The notes beneath the pieces were generated by a model, which was not told the DNA's origin, searched no databases, and worked only from the letters and a program-made list of their open reading frames with translations. From IMG/VR virus record IMGVR_UViG_3300037551_000025, positions 1-36,346 of that record: 36,346 bases of DNA. One strand, 5' to 3'. The DNA comes from a virus. The position numbers and the translations under genes were made by a program. Shown in pieces: positions 8,645 through 17,120 of the stretch; position 1 is the stretch's first letter, and each line of letters starts with the position of its first letter.

Positions 8645-9537
8645 CACGCGTCTCCAATCAGCGCCCCGGTGGTGAGCCCCGTGCCGCGCTTGAGGCGAGC
8701 CTCGGCGTTGAGGACCGTGAGGCCGGTGCCGCTGACGGCGATTGTGGCCTGGTTCCCCTGCACCCCTTCCGTCGTCGCGCACACGCCGACGAAAGCACCT
8801 GCGGCAAGCGCCGCGACGTTGCAGGCGAGGTGAGCCGTCGAACTCGGGATGAGGGAGTTCCCGGGAACTCCCTGCGCGGACGACGGCCAGGCGAAGGTAA
8901 CGGTCCCGGAGAAGACGAACTGTCGCGCGAAGAGCCGCACCACGTTCGAGACGTCGATGGCGTAGACGTACCGGCTCAGCCCCGGCGAGGCGTTGATGGC
9001 CACGGCGAGCGCCGCTGCCGTCTGGGCGTTGGTGCCCGTCTGGAGGAACGTGTTGATCGCCGAGTTCGAGTAGATGGCGGCCGGAACGACAGCAACGGCT
9101 GTGAGCCTGGTGCCACACACGTCGACGTAGTCACCGGCCGCGACCGAGGAGCAGGTGATGGTCGCGGTGAGGTTGTTGGCGGTGATGAGGCCCTTCACCA
9201 GCGCGTCGGTGCTGGCGTTGAGCGCCGCCGCGAGGAGCCCGGCCGAGTTCGTGTCGCTGGTCGCCCAGGTGACGGCCGTCGCCACGCCGTTGATGGTGAT
9301 TTGCACTGAGCCCGAGCCGCTCGAGATGCCGACACCAGCGTTGGCGACCGCCGGGTCCGCGGAGTCGTACTGAAAGACGTACTCGTTGTCGAAGTTCGCG
9401 TCGCTCATGGCGGCCCTGAGGACGTTGGCGAAGCGGCGCATGAGTTCGGCGCCTGAGCGATTGAAAGTGGTGCCACCAGGAGTCACGCCGTAGTCGGCCG
9501 GCTTGCGGTGGCGAAGCTGAAGAGCGGAAACCGGCAT
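8644..9537 (-). CDS. Putative head-associated / decoration protein with repeated beta domains (297 aa)
   Basis: ATG 9537 has a good AGGAGA site and begins MPVSALQLRHRKPADYGVTP; the longer frame upstream is low-complexity shadow. After about residue 70 it contains two or three similar Ala/Thr/Val-rich beta segments, each with an A(A/I)N(A)S helix and a TxTxxSxxxGxxVxVCG strand turn, suggesting tandem related domains. It directly follows the capsid gene behind a strong stem-loop, a place often occupied by decoration or head-fibre proteins. No catalytic motif is seen. Confidence 0.7.
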   Translation of the reverse strand: MPVSALQLRHRKPADYGVTPGGTTFNRSGAELMRRFANVLRAAMSDANFDNEYVFQYDSADPAVANAGVGISSGSGSVQITINGVATAVTWATSDTNSAGLLAAALNASTDALVKGLITANNLTATITCSSVAAGDYVDVCGTRLTAVAVVPAAIYSNSAINTFLQTGTNAQTAAALAVAINASPGLSRYVYAIDVSNVVRLFARQFVFSGTVTFAWPSSAQGVPGNSLIPSSTAHLACNVAALAAGAFVGVCATTEGVQGNQATIAVSGTGLTVLNAEARLKRGTGLTTGALIGDA

Positions 9538-9558
9538 GGTCGTGTCTCCTGAATGGGT

Positions 9559-9586
9559 GAGGCTGGCGACTTGCGCCGCCAGCCTC
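9559..9586 (-). terminator. 10-bp perfect stem-loop after the capsid gene (attenuator-like)
   Basis: Arms 9559-9568 and 9577-9586 are perfectly complementary (GAGGCTGGCG / CGCCAGCCTC) around an 8-base loop. It lies between the capsid stop and the next ribosome-binding site and has no U-run, so it is not a canonical terminator. A strong hairpin here would partially terminate or stabilise the capsid transcript, giving more capsid than downstream protein. The structure is seen; the role is inferred. Confidence 0.6.
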
Positions 9587-9595
9587 GAAGGTGAA

Positions 9596-10909
9596 TCAGT
9601 AGGTGATGCCGGAGATGTTGACCGTGTGGCGCAGCGACTCGCAGAACGGGGCCTGGTTCGAGTAGATGCGCATCTCGGATCCGGCCGAGGAGCTGGACTC
9701 GAGGATGAGCTTATCGCCATCGCCGTGCCGCGTGATGAAGCTGATGTCGCTCGCTCCGACGCGGATGAATTCCTCGGGCACGATGATGTGCGCCGAGCCG
9801 TCTTTCTGAAACGGATGGGGCATCAGCTCGATCAGACCTGTCTGGCCCACGAAGGTCAACGTCTTGGTGCCCGCCTTCGCCTTGCTCTCGGCGTAGCTCG
9901 CGTCGAACTGGCGGAGGGCCGCCATGTCCGTGTTCATGACCTCGTACGCCTTGGTCGGGATGATGGCCACGACGTCGCGCACGAGGTTGTAGTTGGCCAA
10001 GATGCCGTCTGCCTCGAGCAACTTGCCGAAGCTGAGCACACCGCCCGAGGCGTACTGGTTGCCGCGGTGCAGGTCGTACGTCCCCGTCGGGATGTTCCAG
10101 AACGTTCCGGACGACGAGCTGATGGCCGAGATGGCGTCGATGCCGGGCGCCTCGGTCGTCGAGGTCCCGCCGACCGCCGAGCCGAAGAAGAGCACGTCGT
10201 TCGCCACCCAGCCGCTTGCCGTGGTGCCGTAGTTCAGCTCGACGGTCTTGTTGGCCGGGTCGACGCCCGACACGCGGCACCAGCCCGAAGCACCAGAGAC
10301 GACGCCGGTGTTGATGTTCGCCGCCTGGCGCGCGGTCGACAGGTCCGACTGGTAGAGGTCGATGAAGGCCCCCACCATGCCGGCCCAGAGGCCAGTTGAC
10401 CACGTCGCGTCAGTGAGCGTCAGGGTCGTCTTGTAGGCGCCCGAGCTTCCCGACTCCGAGCCGACCGTCTTAACGATGCCGATGCCCTTGGTCCCGTGCA
10501 GAATGCCGATCTCGAGCCGCTTCAGCGCCGCCTGCGAGAGCCGGCGCACGACGTGCTGGGTGGCCGACTTGAACGCGGCCTTCGAGTTGGCGGACCGAGC
10601 GATCGCCTCGTACGACACGAGGGCTCGGCCGAGAATCTGGGCCCCGGCGATCTGCGCGTCCTGCATCTGGCCGGCGGTTGCCGGGAAGAAAACGCTCGTC
10701 CCGGTGCCGATGGTGGTTCCGGCCGCGGCGTAGCTGATGCCGTGCTCGAGCGTCAGGTCGATGGGCTGGTGGTACAGATTTCCGGGCTGGAGCTCCTGCT
10801 CGACGAATTTGATTCGCTTCGCCAACTGGGCCATGAAGCCCCAGGCCTCGACGATGTCGCTACCGTACGTTTCCTTGAAGAGACCGATCAACGTGCTCTG
10901 CTGATTCAT
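9596..10909 (-). CDS. Major capsid protein, HK97-fold type (437 aa)
   Basis: The order terminase, portal, scaffold, two small genes, then this gene is the canonical place for the capsid. The N-terminal helix (STLIGLFKETYGSDIVEAWG) and a following QPIDLTLEHGISY segment fit P22/N4-type capsids of about 400-450 residues. The middle has a long helix (about residues 105-135, VSYEAIARSANSKAAFKSAT), and the C-terminal half contains beta-rich P-domain-like stretches and a conserved-looking AIIPTKAYEVMNTD segment. A GGAG site precedes ATG 10909. No N-terminal prohead protease cut site is evident. Confidence 0.82.
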   Translation of the reverse strand: MNQQSTLIGLFKETYGSDIVEAWGFMAQLAKRIKFVEQELQPGNLYHQPIDLTLEHGISYAAAGTTIGTGTSVFFPATAGQMQDAQIAGAQILGRALVSYEAIARSANSKAAFKSATQHVVRRLSQAALKRLEIGILHGTKGIGIVKTVGSESGSSGAYKTTLTLTDATWSTGLWAGMVGAFIDLYQSDLSTARQAANINTGVVSGASGWCRVSGVDPANKTVELNYGTTASGWVANDVLFFGSAVGGTSTTEAPGIDAISAISSSSGTFWNIPTGTYDLHRGNQYASGGVLSFGKLLEADGILANYNLVRDVVAIIPTKAYEVMNTDMAALRQFDASYAESKAKAGTKTLTFVGQTGLIELMPHPFQKDGSAHIIVPEEFIRVGASDISFITRHGDGDKLILESSSSAGSEMRIYSNQAPFCESLRHTVNISGITY

Positions 10910-11063
10910 TTGTGCGACTCCGTGTGTGAGTGAAACGAGAGGGAACTGCCTCGCGTCCTCAGGGAGTCGCTCACGGTGTCTGCGTCGGGAGTCGGGCCGT
11001 TGACGGGAACCGAGCCGAGGCCGTCACCAGCGGGCCATTGGGCTGCGTACTGCTATGGCGGCA

Positions 11064-11093
11064 ACGGTATCAGCTGTGCTTTGCCTGCGTCAA
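11064..11093 (-). promoter_or_regulatory. Possible sigma70-type promoter ahead of the capsid gene
   Basis: On the minus strand TTGACG (11088-11093) is followed 18 bases later by TACCGT (11064-11069). It lies in one of the few non-coding gaps of the structural unit (10910-11089), about 155 bases upstream of the capsid start, and could boost capsid expression. The -10 is a weak match, so this is tentative. Nothing else is obvious in the gap. Confidence 0.3.
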
Positions 11094-11317
11094 CTTGCCT
11101 CCAGTGGCCCGGCCATCTCCGACTCCAGCTCGACAAGCCGGTTCCGGAGTCGTTGCGCGTCCACCCGCTCGTCCCCGGCCCGACGAAGCAGATCGGCCTC
11201 GCGCTCCTTGTGGCGGGTCCGGGCCGCCAGGAAGAGCTCGACCAGCTCCGGGACCGGCAGCGTCGAGAGGAACTCCTCGTCGAGGTCGTCGACCCGCTCC
11301 ACCAGGGCGGAGCTCAC
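11090..11317 (-). CDS. Small charged helical protein (75 aa)
   Basis: GTG 11317 overlaps the upstream stop (GTGA), giving VSSALVERVDDLDEEFLSTL. The rest is a Leu/Glu/Arg-rich helix likely to form a coiled coil (VPELVELFLAARTRHKEREA and RVDAQRLRNRLVELESEM). No family is recognised. Lying between scaffold and capsid it could assist head assembly. Confidence 0.65.
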   Translation of the reverse strand: MSSALVERVDDLDEEFLSTLPVPELVELFLAARTRHKEREADLLRRAGDERVDAQRLRNRLVELESEMAGPLEAS

Positions 11318-11511
11318 AGCAGCCCCCGCAGCGCCTTCCGAACGGCGTCCTTGGCGGCCTCGACCTCGGCCATAGAGTAGTCCTCCGGTTGCGGCGGGTC
11401 GCACGGGCAATCAGCCATCTCGTAGACCTCTTTTAGCACTCTCTCACCATCGTCCATGGCGTAGATGACCGCTCCGACCACCTGCTTCAGAGCCTCCTTG
11501 GCCGACCTCAT
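11314..11511 (-). CDS. Small hypothetical protein (65 aa)
   Basis: ATG 11511 overlaps the scaffold gene stop (TGATG). The sequence starts MRSAKEALKQVVGAVIYAMD and contains CPCDPPQPED in the middle, then a helix ending RKALRGLL. No recognised domain. A GTG one codon upstream is possible but less likely. Coupling on both sides supports a real gene. Confidence 0.68.
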   Translation of the reverse strand: MRSAKEALKQVVGAVIYAMDDGERVLKEVYEMADCPCDPPQPEDYSMAEVEAAKDAVRKALRGLL

Positions 11512-12494
11512 CACCAGTCCCTCTTTCTCGGGTCCCACCTCGGGCCCGGTGGCTCAGTCCTGCTCGACTGCCCACCCTGAGGAGCAGCGGAGACTGACTG
11601 CCCGCCGCGCATCTGCTGGAGGACGGCGGCCTTGAATGCCTTCACGACGCCGGGACCGAAGAAATCGAGCAGCGGCTGGCCCTGGAGCTGCCCGGCAGTC
11701 CACTGCACTGCCGACTGATGGTACTCGCGCAGCTCTTCGGCGAGGGCCTTCGGGTCGAGCGGCTGGCCGGCCGAGATGCTGGCCGCCACCAGGGGGCGAA
11801 TCGCAGCCATCGACTGAGGGCCCAGCTCCTTCGGGAGACCGAGGCTGCCGAGAGCCTCCTGAACCATCGTAGCGACGTGCTGACTTGCTTGCTGGATGCC
11901 GGCTTGAGCCCGCTGCTGCTCCGCCTGTTGCTGGGCCTGCTGCTGCTGGCGCGTCCACTGCTCTCGCTCGCCCTTGAGCCGCTCGTTCTCGGTGAGCATC
12001 TGGCGCTCGCGCTCCGTCAGCCCCTCAAGGCGACGCTGCTTCTCGACCTCGCGCATGAGCCGCTTCTCAGCCACCTTGACGAGCTTCTCGTCGCCCAGGA
12101 GACCGCTCAGCACCTCGAGGGCCGAGTCCTCGTCACCCTCGGCCAGCATCTTGAGCGCCGCGGCGACCGGCTCCACCTTCGCGCGCTCGGAGGCAATCTC
12201 ATTGAGGGTCTGCTGGTAGGGCAGGCCGCGCTGAAGGATGCGCTCCATCTGCTCGCGCGACTTGATGTCGTGCTCTTTGCCCCCAGCCTTCACCTTGAAG
12301 GGGCGGAAGTCATCGGTCGGCTTCGTCTCGGCCTTCGGAGCGGAGCCCTTTCCCGTGTCGTTGGTGACGGTCTCGGACCCTCGGGTGCTGCCGGGAGCCG
12401 GGGTGCTCGAGGTGCCGGCGGCCTGGACCGGCTTGGTCGCGGCCGGTGTGGTGGTGCCTGGCGCTGGAGGTGCGGCGACTGCGGTGTCTGCCAT
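11511..12494 (-). CDS. Putative scaffolding protein (327 aa)
   Basis: Sits between portal and capsid. The N-terminal 65 residues are Ala/Pro/Thr-rich and probably disordered, followed by a FKVKAGGKEHDIKSREQMER motif like those at the start of many phage scaffold-type proteins. A long charged Gln/Glu/Arg coiled coil spans about residues 135-205, and the C-terminus is Gly/Arg/Pro-rich and basic (ending RWDPRKRDW), suitable for binding capsid. A scaffold directs procapsid assembly and is then removed or cleaved. ATG 12494 has an AGGAG site. Confidence 0.78.
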   Translation of the reverse strand: MADTAVAAPPAPGTTTPAATKPVQAAGTSSTPAPGSTRGSETVTNDTGKGSAPKAETKPTDDFRPFKVKAGGKEHDIKSREQMERILQRGLPYQQTLNEIASERAKVEPVAAALKMLAEGDEDSALEVLSGLLGDEKLVKVAEKRLMREVEKQRRLEGLTERERQMLTENERLKGEREQWTRQQQQAQQQAEQQRAQAGIQQASQHVATMVQEALGSLGLPKELGPQSMAAIRPLVAASISAGQPLDPKALAEELREYHQSAVQWTAGQLQGQPLLDFFGPGVVKAFKAAVLQQMRGGQSVSAAPQGGQSSRTEPPGPRWDPRKRDW

Positions 12495-12503
12495 GTGGTA
12501 CTC

Positions 12504-14753
12504 CTACGCCGCCTGAGGCAACGACGGCGAGACTGACGTCTGTTGGTCCTGCTGTCCGGTGAGAGGGTTTTTCGGAGGCTGTGGAAGCCCCGGCTGTCGC
12601 TCCGGCCGAGGGCCTGGCGGCTGGCCGCTGCCTGGCTGTGGAGCTGGGCCTTGCCCGTTCCCGAGGGCTGGCGCGCCACCGCCGATACCCGGCATCACGC
12701 CCATCGGCGCCATCGGAGGAGGAGCCGGGGTCCCGCCGAGGAGCATGATGACGGCGGGGTCCATCGCCCGCCACAGCGCGAGTTGGTAGTGGACGAGTTC
12801 GCTGACACCCTTCACGACCGCGGGGTTCTGCCGCGTCTCGGGCGTGGCGAGCACCGACAGCCACTCGGGGATGTCGAGCCAGTGCGTGTCGGTGATGAGC
12901 GGGCGGATGTGCTCGGCCCCGTCGTCCTGGAACTGGGGGAGGCCGCTCGGGTCGAGCACTGGACCTTGAGGACCCATCATCATCGGTGGGAGCCCAGTCC
13001 CCTTCATCAGCTGCTCTTTCACACGCTGAATCCGGGCCTGGTTGTTTCTCACGAAGTCGTAGATCGGCTCGTCGCGGCCCGTCTGGCAGATGCGCAGGTA
13101 CTGTTCGAGCGTGATGCGCCCGGTGTCGAGCAGCGGCTGGGCAAACGCAACGCGACCCGCGAGCGTCTTGGTGACTGGGTTGACGGCCTCCACCGCGTAC
13201 CTGGCCACCTTGCCGATGCTCGCCTGAGAGAAGGACCGGGCCGCCCACGCGGAGCCCTTGCCGGTGATTACCGCGACCCGCTCGCTCCGGGCGAAAAGCT
13301 GGTACATTTTGAGAATGTTTGTTCTATCGGTCTCCACCATTCGCTCGTAGCTGGCCTGCATCCGAGAGTGGAACTCGACGGCCTGGGCTCGTAGCAAGGC
13401 CATCGCCTGTGCCGGCATGCCCTTGCTCGTCTCGCCCACCACGACGTCGTTCATCGACACGCGCTGGCGCATCCACGTGACGCACATCTGGGCCCACTCG
13501 ACGATGGCGGGCGAGATGGCGACGTTCTCTTTTGCCTGGGGAGGCACCGTGCCGTCGAACTCGACCACGTTGAGGGCGCCCGTGAGCTTGGTGGCGGTGA
13601 TGTTCGCGCCGCGCGGCACGTAGAGGTTCTGGAGCCCTCCGCTATTGATGGCGCTCGCCATGATGGTCGCCGACAGGTCCACGCCCTCCTGTAGGCTGAG
13701 CAGGTCGAAGAACGCCGTGTGCCCGTCGATCAACCCAGGGATGTACTCGGGGGAGGCGAACGCTGCCATGAGCGACGCTTCGCCCTTTGAGTCCTGATAG
13801 GGGTAGCCAGCGTTGCCGGTGACGGGCTGCTCACCATCGGCTGCCGGAGACCTCACGGCGCCCGAGTCGAACAGAATCGTCTCCGCGTCGACGAAGCGGA
13901 TCAACCGGCCCGCGGGACACGCCGACGTCGGGAGGTGACGCAGCTCCCAGACGTAGACTTCGTCGCTGGTCGAGTCGACGCGAGCCTGGTTGCGCCTCCG
14001 AAGCTCGAAGACGTCGGACGCGCCGTTGGCATCGGCCGCTACGTCGCGATGGACGCTCGCAGACTTCAGGCGGTCGGCGTGCTCCGGGTAGTCGGCGGCC
14101 AACTCCCACTTCGAGACGCGGCGCCTCCAGCACATCCACCGGTGCGAGCCGACGTCCTGCACGTCCGGGTCGACGACGAAATCGAACGGCGTCAGCACGT
14201 AGACGCGCACGTCGCCCTGCTTGATGGCGCGACCCGCCTCGTCGACCATCTCGTCGGCGCCGACTCGAGCGTCCCAGTCCTGGAGAAGGCAGACCTCGGA
14301 CATCAGAATCATCGTCAGCGCGGCCTGGGCCTCGAGCTCTGGGGTGCGAAGGTCGCGCTCGCACGCGTCGTTGAGCGCGTCAGCGAACTGGGCCTGCGCG
14401 AGGGAGTCGAAGTCGCTCGAGGTTGGGACGGCTTTGATGGCCGGCTTGGTCCCGGTGATGAGGACACACGCCTGATTCGCGAGTGACGCGAAGTGGTTGA
14501 CGGTGATGTTGAGCAGCTCGCCCTGCTCACCACTGGCGCCGATGCGGCTCGCGTCGCTGTCGCCGCGGGGCCCGTAGCCCTGCCAGCAGATCCAGTTGCG
14601 CCGCATCTTCTCGGCGCGCCCGCTGACGCGCAGGCTCTCGCGGTACTTGCGGATTCGGCTCAGCGCGCCCGAGACAGCCTCGCGTGACTTGGGGTTGCCG
14701 GCGAAGTACTCCGACTCTCGAGGCTGCTCTCCGCCGCTGGCGACGATGCTCAT
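12504..14753 (-). CDS. Portal protein, podovirus (P22-like) type (749 aa)
   Basis: Length and order next to the terminase and scaffold fit the portal, the dodecameric ring through which DNA is packaged and to which the tail attaches. Recognisable features are the N-terminal RIRKYRESLRVSGRAEKMRRNW helix region split by short loops, WQGYGP, an ITVNHFASLANQAC segment, a DFVVDPDVQDV segment, and a long central region of crown and stem helices. The last ~80 residues are Pro/Gly/Gln-rich and disordered. The start ATG 14753 overlaps the upstream stop by ATGA. Confidence 0.85.
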   Translation of the reverse strand: MSIVASGGEQPRESEYFAGNPKSREAVSGALSRIRKYRESLRVSGRAEKMRRNWICWQGYGPRGDSDASRIGASGEQGELLNITVNHFASLANQACVLITGTKPAIKAVPTSSDFDSLAQAQFADALNDACERDLRTPELEAQAALTMILMSEVCLLQDWDARVGADEMVDEAGRAIKQGDVRVYVLTPFDFVVDPDVQDVGSHRWMCWRRRVSKWELAADYPEHADRLKSASVHRDVAADANGASDVFELRRRNQARVDSTSDEVYVWELRHLPTSACPAGRLIRFVDAETILFDSGAVRSPAADGEQPVTGNAGYPYQDSKGEASLMAAFASPEYIPGLIDGHTAFFDLLSLQEGVDLSATIMASAINSGGLQNLYVPRGANITATKLTGALNVVEFDGTVPPQAKENVAISPAIVEWAQMCVTWMRQRVSMNDVVVGETSKGMPAQAMALLRAQAVEFHSRMQASYERMVETDRTNILKMYQLFARSERVAVITGKGSAWAARSFSQASIGKVARYAVEAVNPVTKTLAGRVAFAQPLLDTGRITLEQYLRICQTGRDEPIYDFVRNNQARIQRVKEQLMKGTGLPPMMMGPQGPVLDPSGLPQFQDDGAEHIRPLITDTHWLDIPEWLSVLATPETRQNPAVVKGVSELVHYQLALWRAMDPAVIMLLGGTPAPPPMAPMGVMPGIGGGAPALGNGQGPAPQPGSGQPPGPRPERQPGLPQPPKNPLTGQQDQQTSVSPSLPQAA

Positions 14754-15073
14754 GCAAACCTCTTGAGGGCGGTGAGTGCGTAGCGAAGGTCCTCAGGCGT
14801 GGCGCTCGGTACACCTTCAGGCCCATTGCGCATGTCGACGGCCACCCAGCACGGCTGAGGCGCTGCGGTCGGGTAGTGGCGACGAGCCTCCACGCACATC
14901 GAGTCCCACCGGACGATGGCTAAGCGGCGACCTAACTGAATCACCTCAGCGTCGGCCCCGAGGTCCAGGTCACCAGCCCAGTTGCCGGTGCGAGGGGTCC
15001 GCGAGTCTCTCTTGGCCTCCGTTCTCGAGGACCTGGCGCGTGCCTGGCGCAGCGACGGGAGGAGTCGGCTCAT
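14750..15073 (-). CDS. Hypothetical packaging-module protein (107 aa)
   Basis: ATG 15073 is chosen because ATGA joins it to the 34-codon gene before it. The first 35 residues are Arg/Ser-rich and basic; the rest is a compact domain (VIQLGRRLAIVRWDSM, PQPCWVAVDMRNGP, TPEDLRYALTALKRFA). Not recognised. Its position between terminase and portal would allow a packaging accessory role. Confidence 0.7.
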   Translation of the reverse strand: MSRLLPSLRQARARSSRTEAKRDSRTPRTGNWAGDLDLGADAEVIQLGRRLAIVRWDSMCVEARRHYPTAAPQPCWVAVDMRNGPEGVPSATPEDLRYALTALKRFA

Positions 15074-15174
15074 CGACGTGCCATCGCCGACTCGTCGAGC
15101 AGTAGGTAGAGATGCCCCATGTCTATACAGCGCACGTAGCCTTGCGGCTCGGCGACCACCTTGGGCTCGCTCAC
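15070..15174 (-). CDS. Very small hypothetical protein (34 aa)
   Basis: GTG 15174 overlaps the upstream stop as GTGA, and the stop at 15070 overlaps the next start as ATGA, so the gene fits the coupling chain exactly at both ends. The peptide begins VSEPKVVAEPQGYVRCIDMG and ends in a short helix. Too short for family recognition. Confidence 0.6.
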   Translation of the reverse strand: MSEPKVVAEPQGYVRCIDMGHLYLLLDESAMARR

Positions 15175-15380
15175 GATTGCACCCACGCGCCGAAGCGGAA
15201 CCGGGTCGACTGCTGGGCCTTCTTTGGCTCACCGCCCCACAACTTCGTCCGGCCAGCGTCGTCCTTCCAGGCGTGGAGCCCCTCGTGCCCGGAGTCGAGC
15301 TGACACCGAACCGTGTGGGTGCTCCCGTAGTGGACGTGACGAGCAGTGGACTCAGCTTCGCAGCGGTTGAGGTCACTCAT
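15171..15380 (-). CDS. Small Cys/His protein, probably zinc-binding (69 aa)
   Basis: The motif C7, then CQLDSGHEGLHAW (C-x6-H-x3-H) matches a small C...GHxGxH zinc-binding pattern common in phage and actinobacterial small proteins. ATG 15380 follows the gap after the terminase. It is coupled to the following 34-codon gene. Possible nucleic-acid or protein binding; substrate unknown. Confidence 0.68.
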   Translation of the reverse strand: MSDLNRCEAESTARHVHYGSTHTVRCQLDSGHEGLHAWKDDAGRTKLWGGEPKKAQQSTRFRFGAWVQS

Positions 15381-15422
15381 GCGCCTGGAAGAGTGTCACT
15401 GGCTCTTACCGGCGTCAAGGTC

Positions 15423-15447
15423 GCCACGTATTGGGTCAGCACGTGGC
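15423..15447. promoter_or_regulatory. Inverted repeat downstream of the terminase gene
   Basis: GCCACGT (15423-15429) and ACGTGGC (15441-15447) form a perfect 7-bp inverted repeat around 11 bases, in the only gap (15381-15502) of this part of the unit. It could be a stem-loop tuning terminase/portal transcript levels or a protein site. A 21-codon GTG frame (15442-15377) with an ATGA junction to the next gene overlaps it; I do not call that a gene. Confidence 0.4.
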
Positions 15448-15502
15448 CAGCTGGGGTAGGACCAAGCTCCGTAGACCTGGACTGCCGGTTGTTCGCCCGG
15501 CC

Positions 15503-17035
15503 TCAGAATCGCCTACCCGTGAGGCCGGACGCAAGAGCCGAGAGCCCCGTCGACTGCTGGCTCTGCACCTGGGCGCCCACGAAAACGTCTCGAGGCGGGA
15601 CCGGGCGGCAGTCACGGTGCCAGCGCACGTTGCGGCCGAGGTAGACGAGGCAGTCGACGCCCTCACCGTGGTCGAGGCTGGTGCGCTCCCACTCGGTGCG
15701 AGCCTTATTCCACAGCGTGCCCGACATCTGCGCAAGCAGCCGCTTGCACCGCGGGTGCACGATGAGCCGTCGCTGGCGGATGAGCATATTGATGTTGTCT
15801 ACCTGGAGGTGCTTGTCGGCCTTGTCCGTGGGCATGATGGCGTACCCGTGGGGGCCAGACATCTCGGCGAGGAGCTGCACATCGTTGTCGCCGACGCGAA
15901 GGTATGGCTGTCGAGGTGCCTTGTCGGAGATGCATTTGGACAACCAGACGTCAGGCACCGTGCGCTCGAGAAAATCCTTCGCGCCCAGCAACGTGCCGTC
16001 GAAGCGGTCGGCGCCGTACAACCGCAGCTCGATGGCCTTCGCGTCGGCGGCAATCTCCGACAACGTCTTCGCTCGCCACTCGCACTCCTCCTCGACGACG
16101 ATGCGACTCGACGCCACGTCGTGCCACCCCCAGATGCCGAACGACGGGTCAGGCTGCCAGCCCCAGTCGAAGCTGACGTACGCGTCGAAGTGAGGCGGCC
16201 GCGGTAGTTCGAGGATGCCCTCGCGTTGCGCGGCCTCGTCCCATGCTGGCAGGGCTGCCCGAGTCGTCTCGACGATGCGCTGCGCCAAGTACTCACGCCT
16301 GAAGGCGCTCGACTCAAGCAACTCCTCGCGCGTCATAGCCAAACGCTCCATCTCGCCGTGAATGACGGCCTCGTGGTCGATTCTCGGGTTGCTCCAGAAC
16401 GTGTCGTGGGCATACCGCTGAACGAGCGCCAGTGCGTCGCAGCGAGCCGAGAACTCGTGCGCTGGTGTCTCGGCTGGGCTCGACTCGTAGACACCGATGC
16501 CTCCGGTCGTCTGGAGTTGAGGGACGTAAACCTGTTCGACGGCGACGAGGTCCGCATAGAAGCCAGCCTCGCTCAACACCACGATGTGCGCGTTGCGACC
16601 TCGGCTGCGGCGGAACTGCATGTTGTCTGTTCCGTAGACGGCGACCTCGCTCCCGTTGGCGAATCGCACCTCGCCGTCGACGAAGCGGACGTTCCATTCT
16701 GGGGGGAGGTCAGACTCAATCTCCGTCAGAAACGTGCTGGCTATTTTGTCGGCGTTCTGCCCAGTTTGCGCACAGAAGACGCCACGCATGTTCGCTCGCC
16801 CCAGCCGGCCGAACATCCACGCCAGGACGCAGAACGTCTTGCCGCGCTGGCGAGATACTTCGAGAGCCGACCAACCTCCTGGAGGCGTCGCCTCGAGCAT
16901 CCGCACCCACTCCTGTTGCCCGCCCGTTGGTCCGCTGCTGTCGAGCAGGTAGCTGGCCTGATCGCCGCGGCGCCACAGCTCACGACGCAGCTCCCGACGC
17001 AGGGCGAGTCTGTCGCTGGCGAGTCTGTCGCTCAT
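15503..17035 (-). CDS. terL: Terminase large subunit (510 aa)
   Basis: Packaging motor ATPase and nuclease. Walker A is SRQRGKT (residues 61-67), the Walker B region is IVVLSEAG (about 151-158) with the catalytic Glu kept but Ser where Asp is usual, and a YESSP coupling motif follows near 183-187. The nuclease domain has VSFDWGW (Asp290) and a C-terminal GEGVDCLVYL acidic motif, as expected for an RNase H-like fold. ATG 17035 gives a normal-length protein; GTG 17083 would add 16 residues. A recognisable small terminase is not adjacent; see the DUF5681-like gene at 29834. Confidence 0.88.
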   Translation of the reverse strand: MSDRLASDRLALRRELRRELWRRGDQASYLLDSSGPTGGQQEWVRMLEATPPGGWSALEVSRQRGKTFCVLAWMFGRLGRANMRGVFCAQTGQNADKIASTFLTEIESDLPPEWNVRFVDGEVRFANGSEVAVYGTDNMQFRRSRGRNAHIVVLSEAGFYADLVAVEQVYVPQLQTTGGIGVYESSPAETPAHEFSARCDALALVQRYAHDTFWSNPRIDHEAVIHGEMERLAMTREELLESSAFRREYLAQRIVETTRAALPAWDEAAQREGILELPRPPHFDAYVSFDWGWQPDPSFGIWGWHDVASSRIVVEEECEWRAKTLSEIAADAKAIELRLYGADRFDGTLLGAKDFLERTVPDVWLSKCISDKAPRQPYLRVGDNDVQLLAEMSGPHGYAIMPTDKADKHLQVDNINMLIRQRRLIVHPRCKRLLAQMSGTLWNKARTEWERTSLDHGEGVDCLVYLGRNVRWHRDCRPVPPRDVFVGAQVQSQQSTGLSALASGLTGRRF

Positions 17036-17120
17036 CACCCGCTGCACCACCAGCAGCTCGCCTGACCTCGGCGCGAGACACACGCCGGAGCTTGGGTCGA
17101 CGGCCGGTGGAGGTCGGGCC

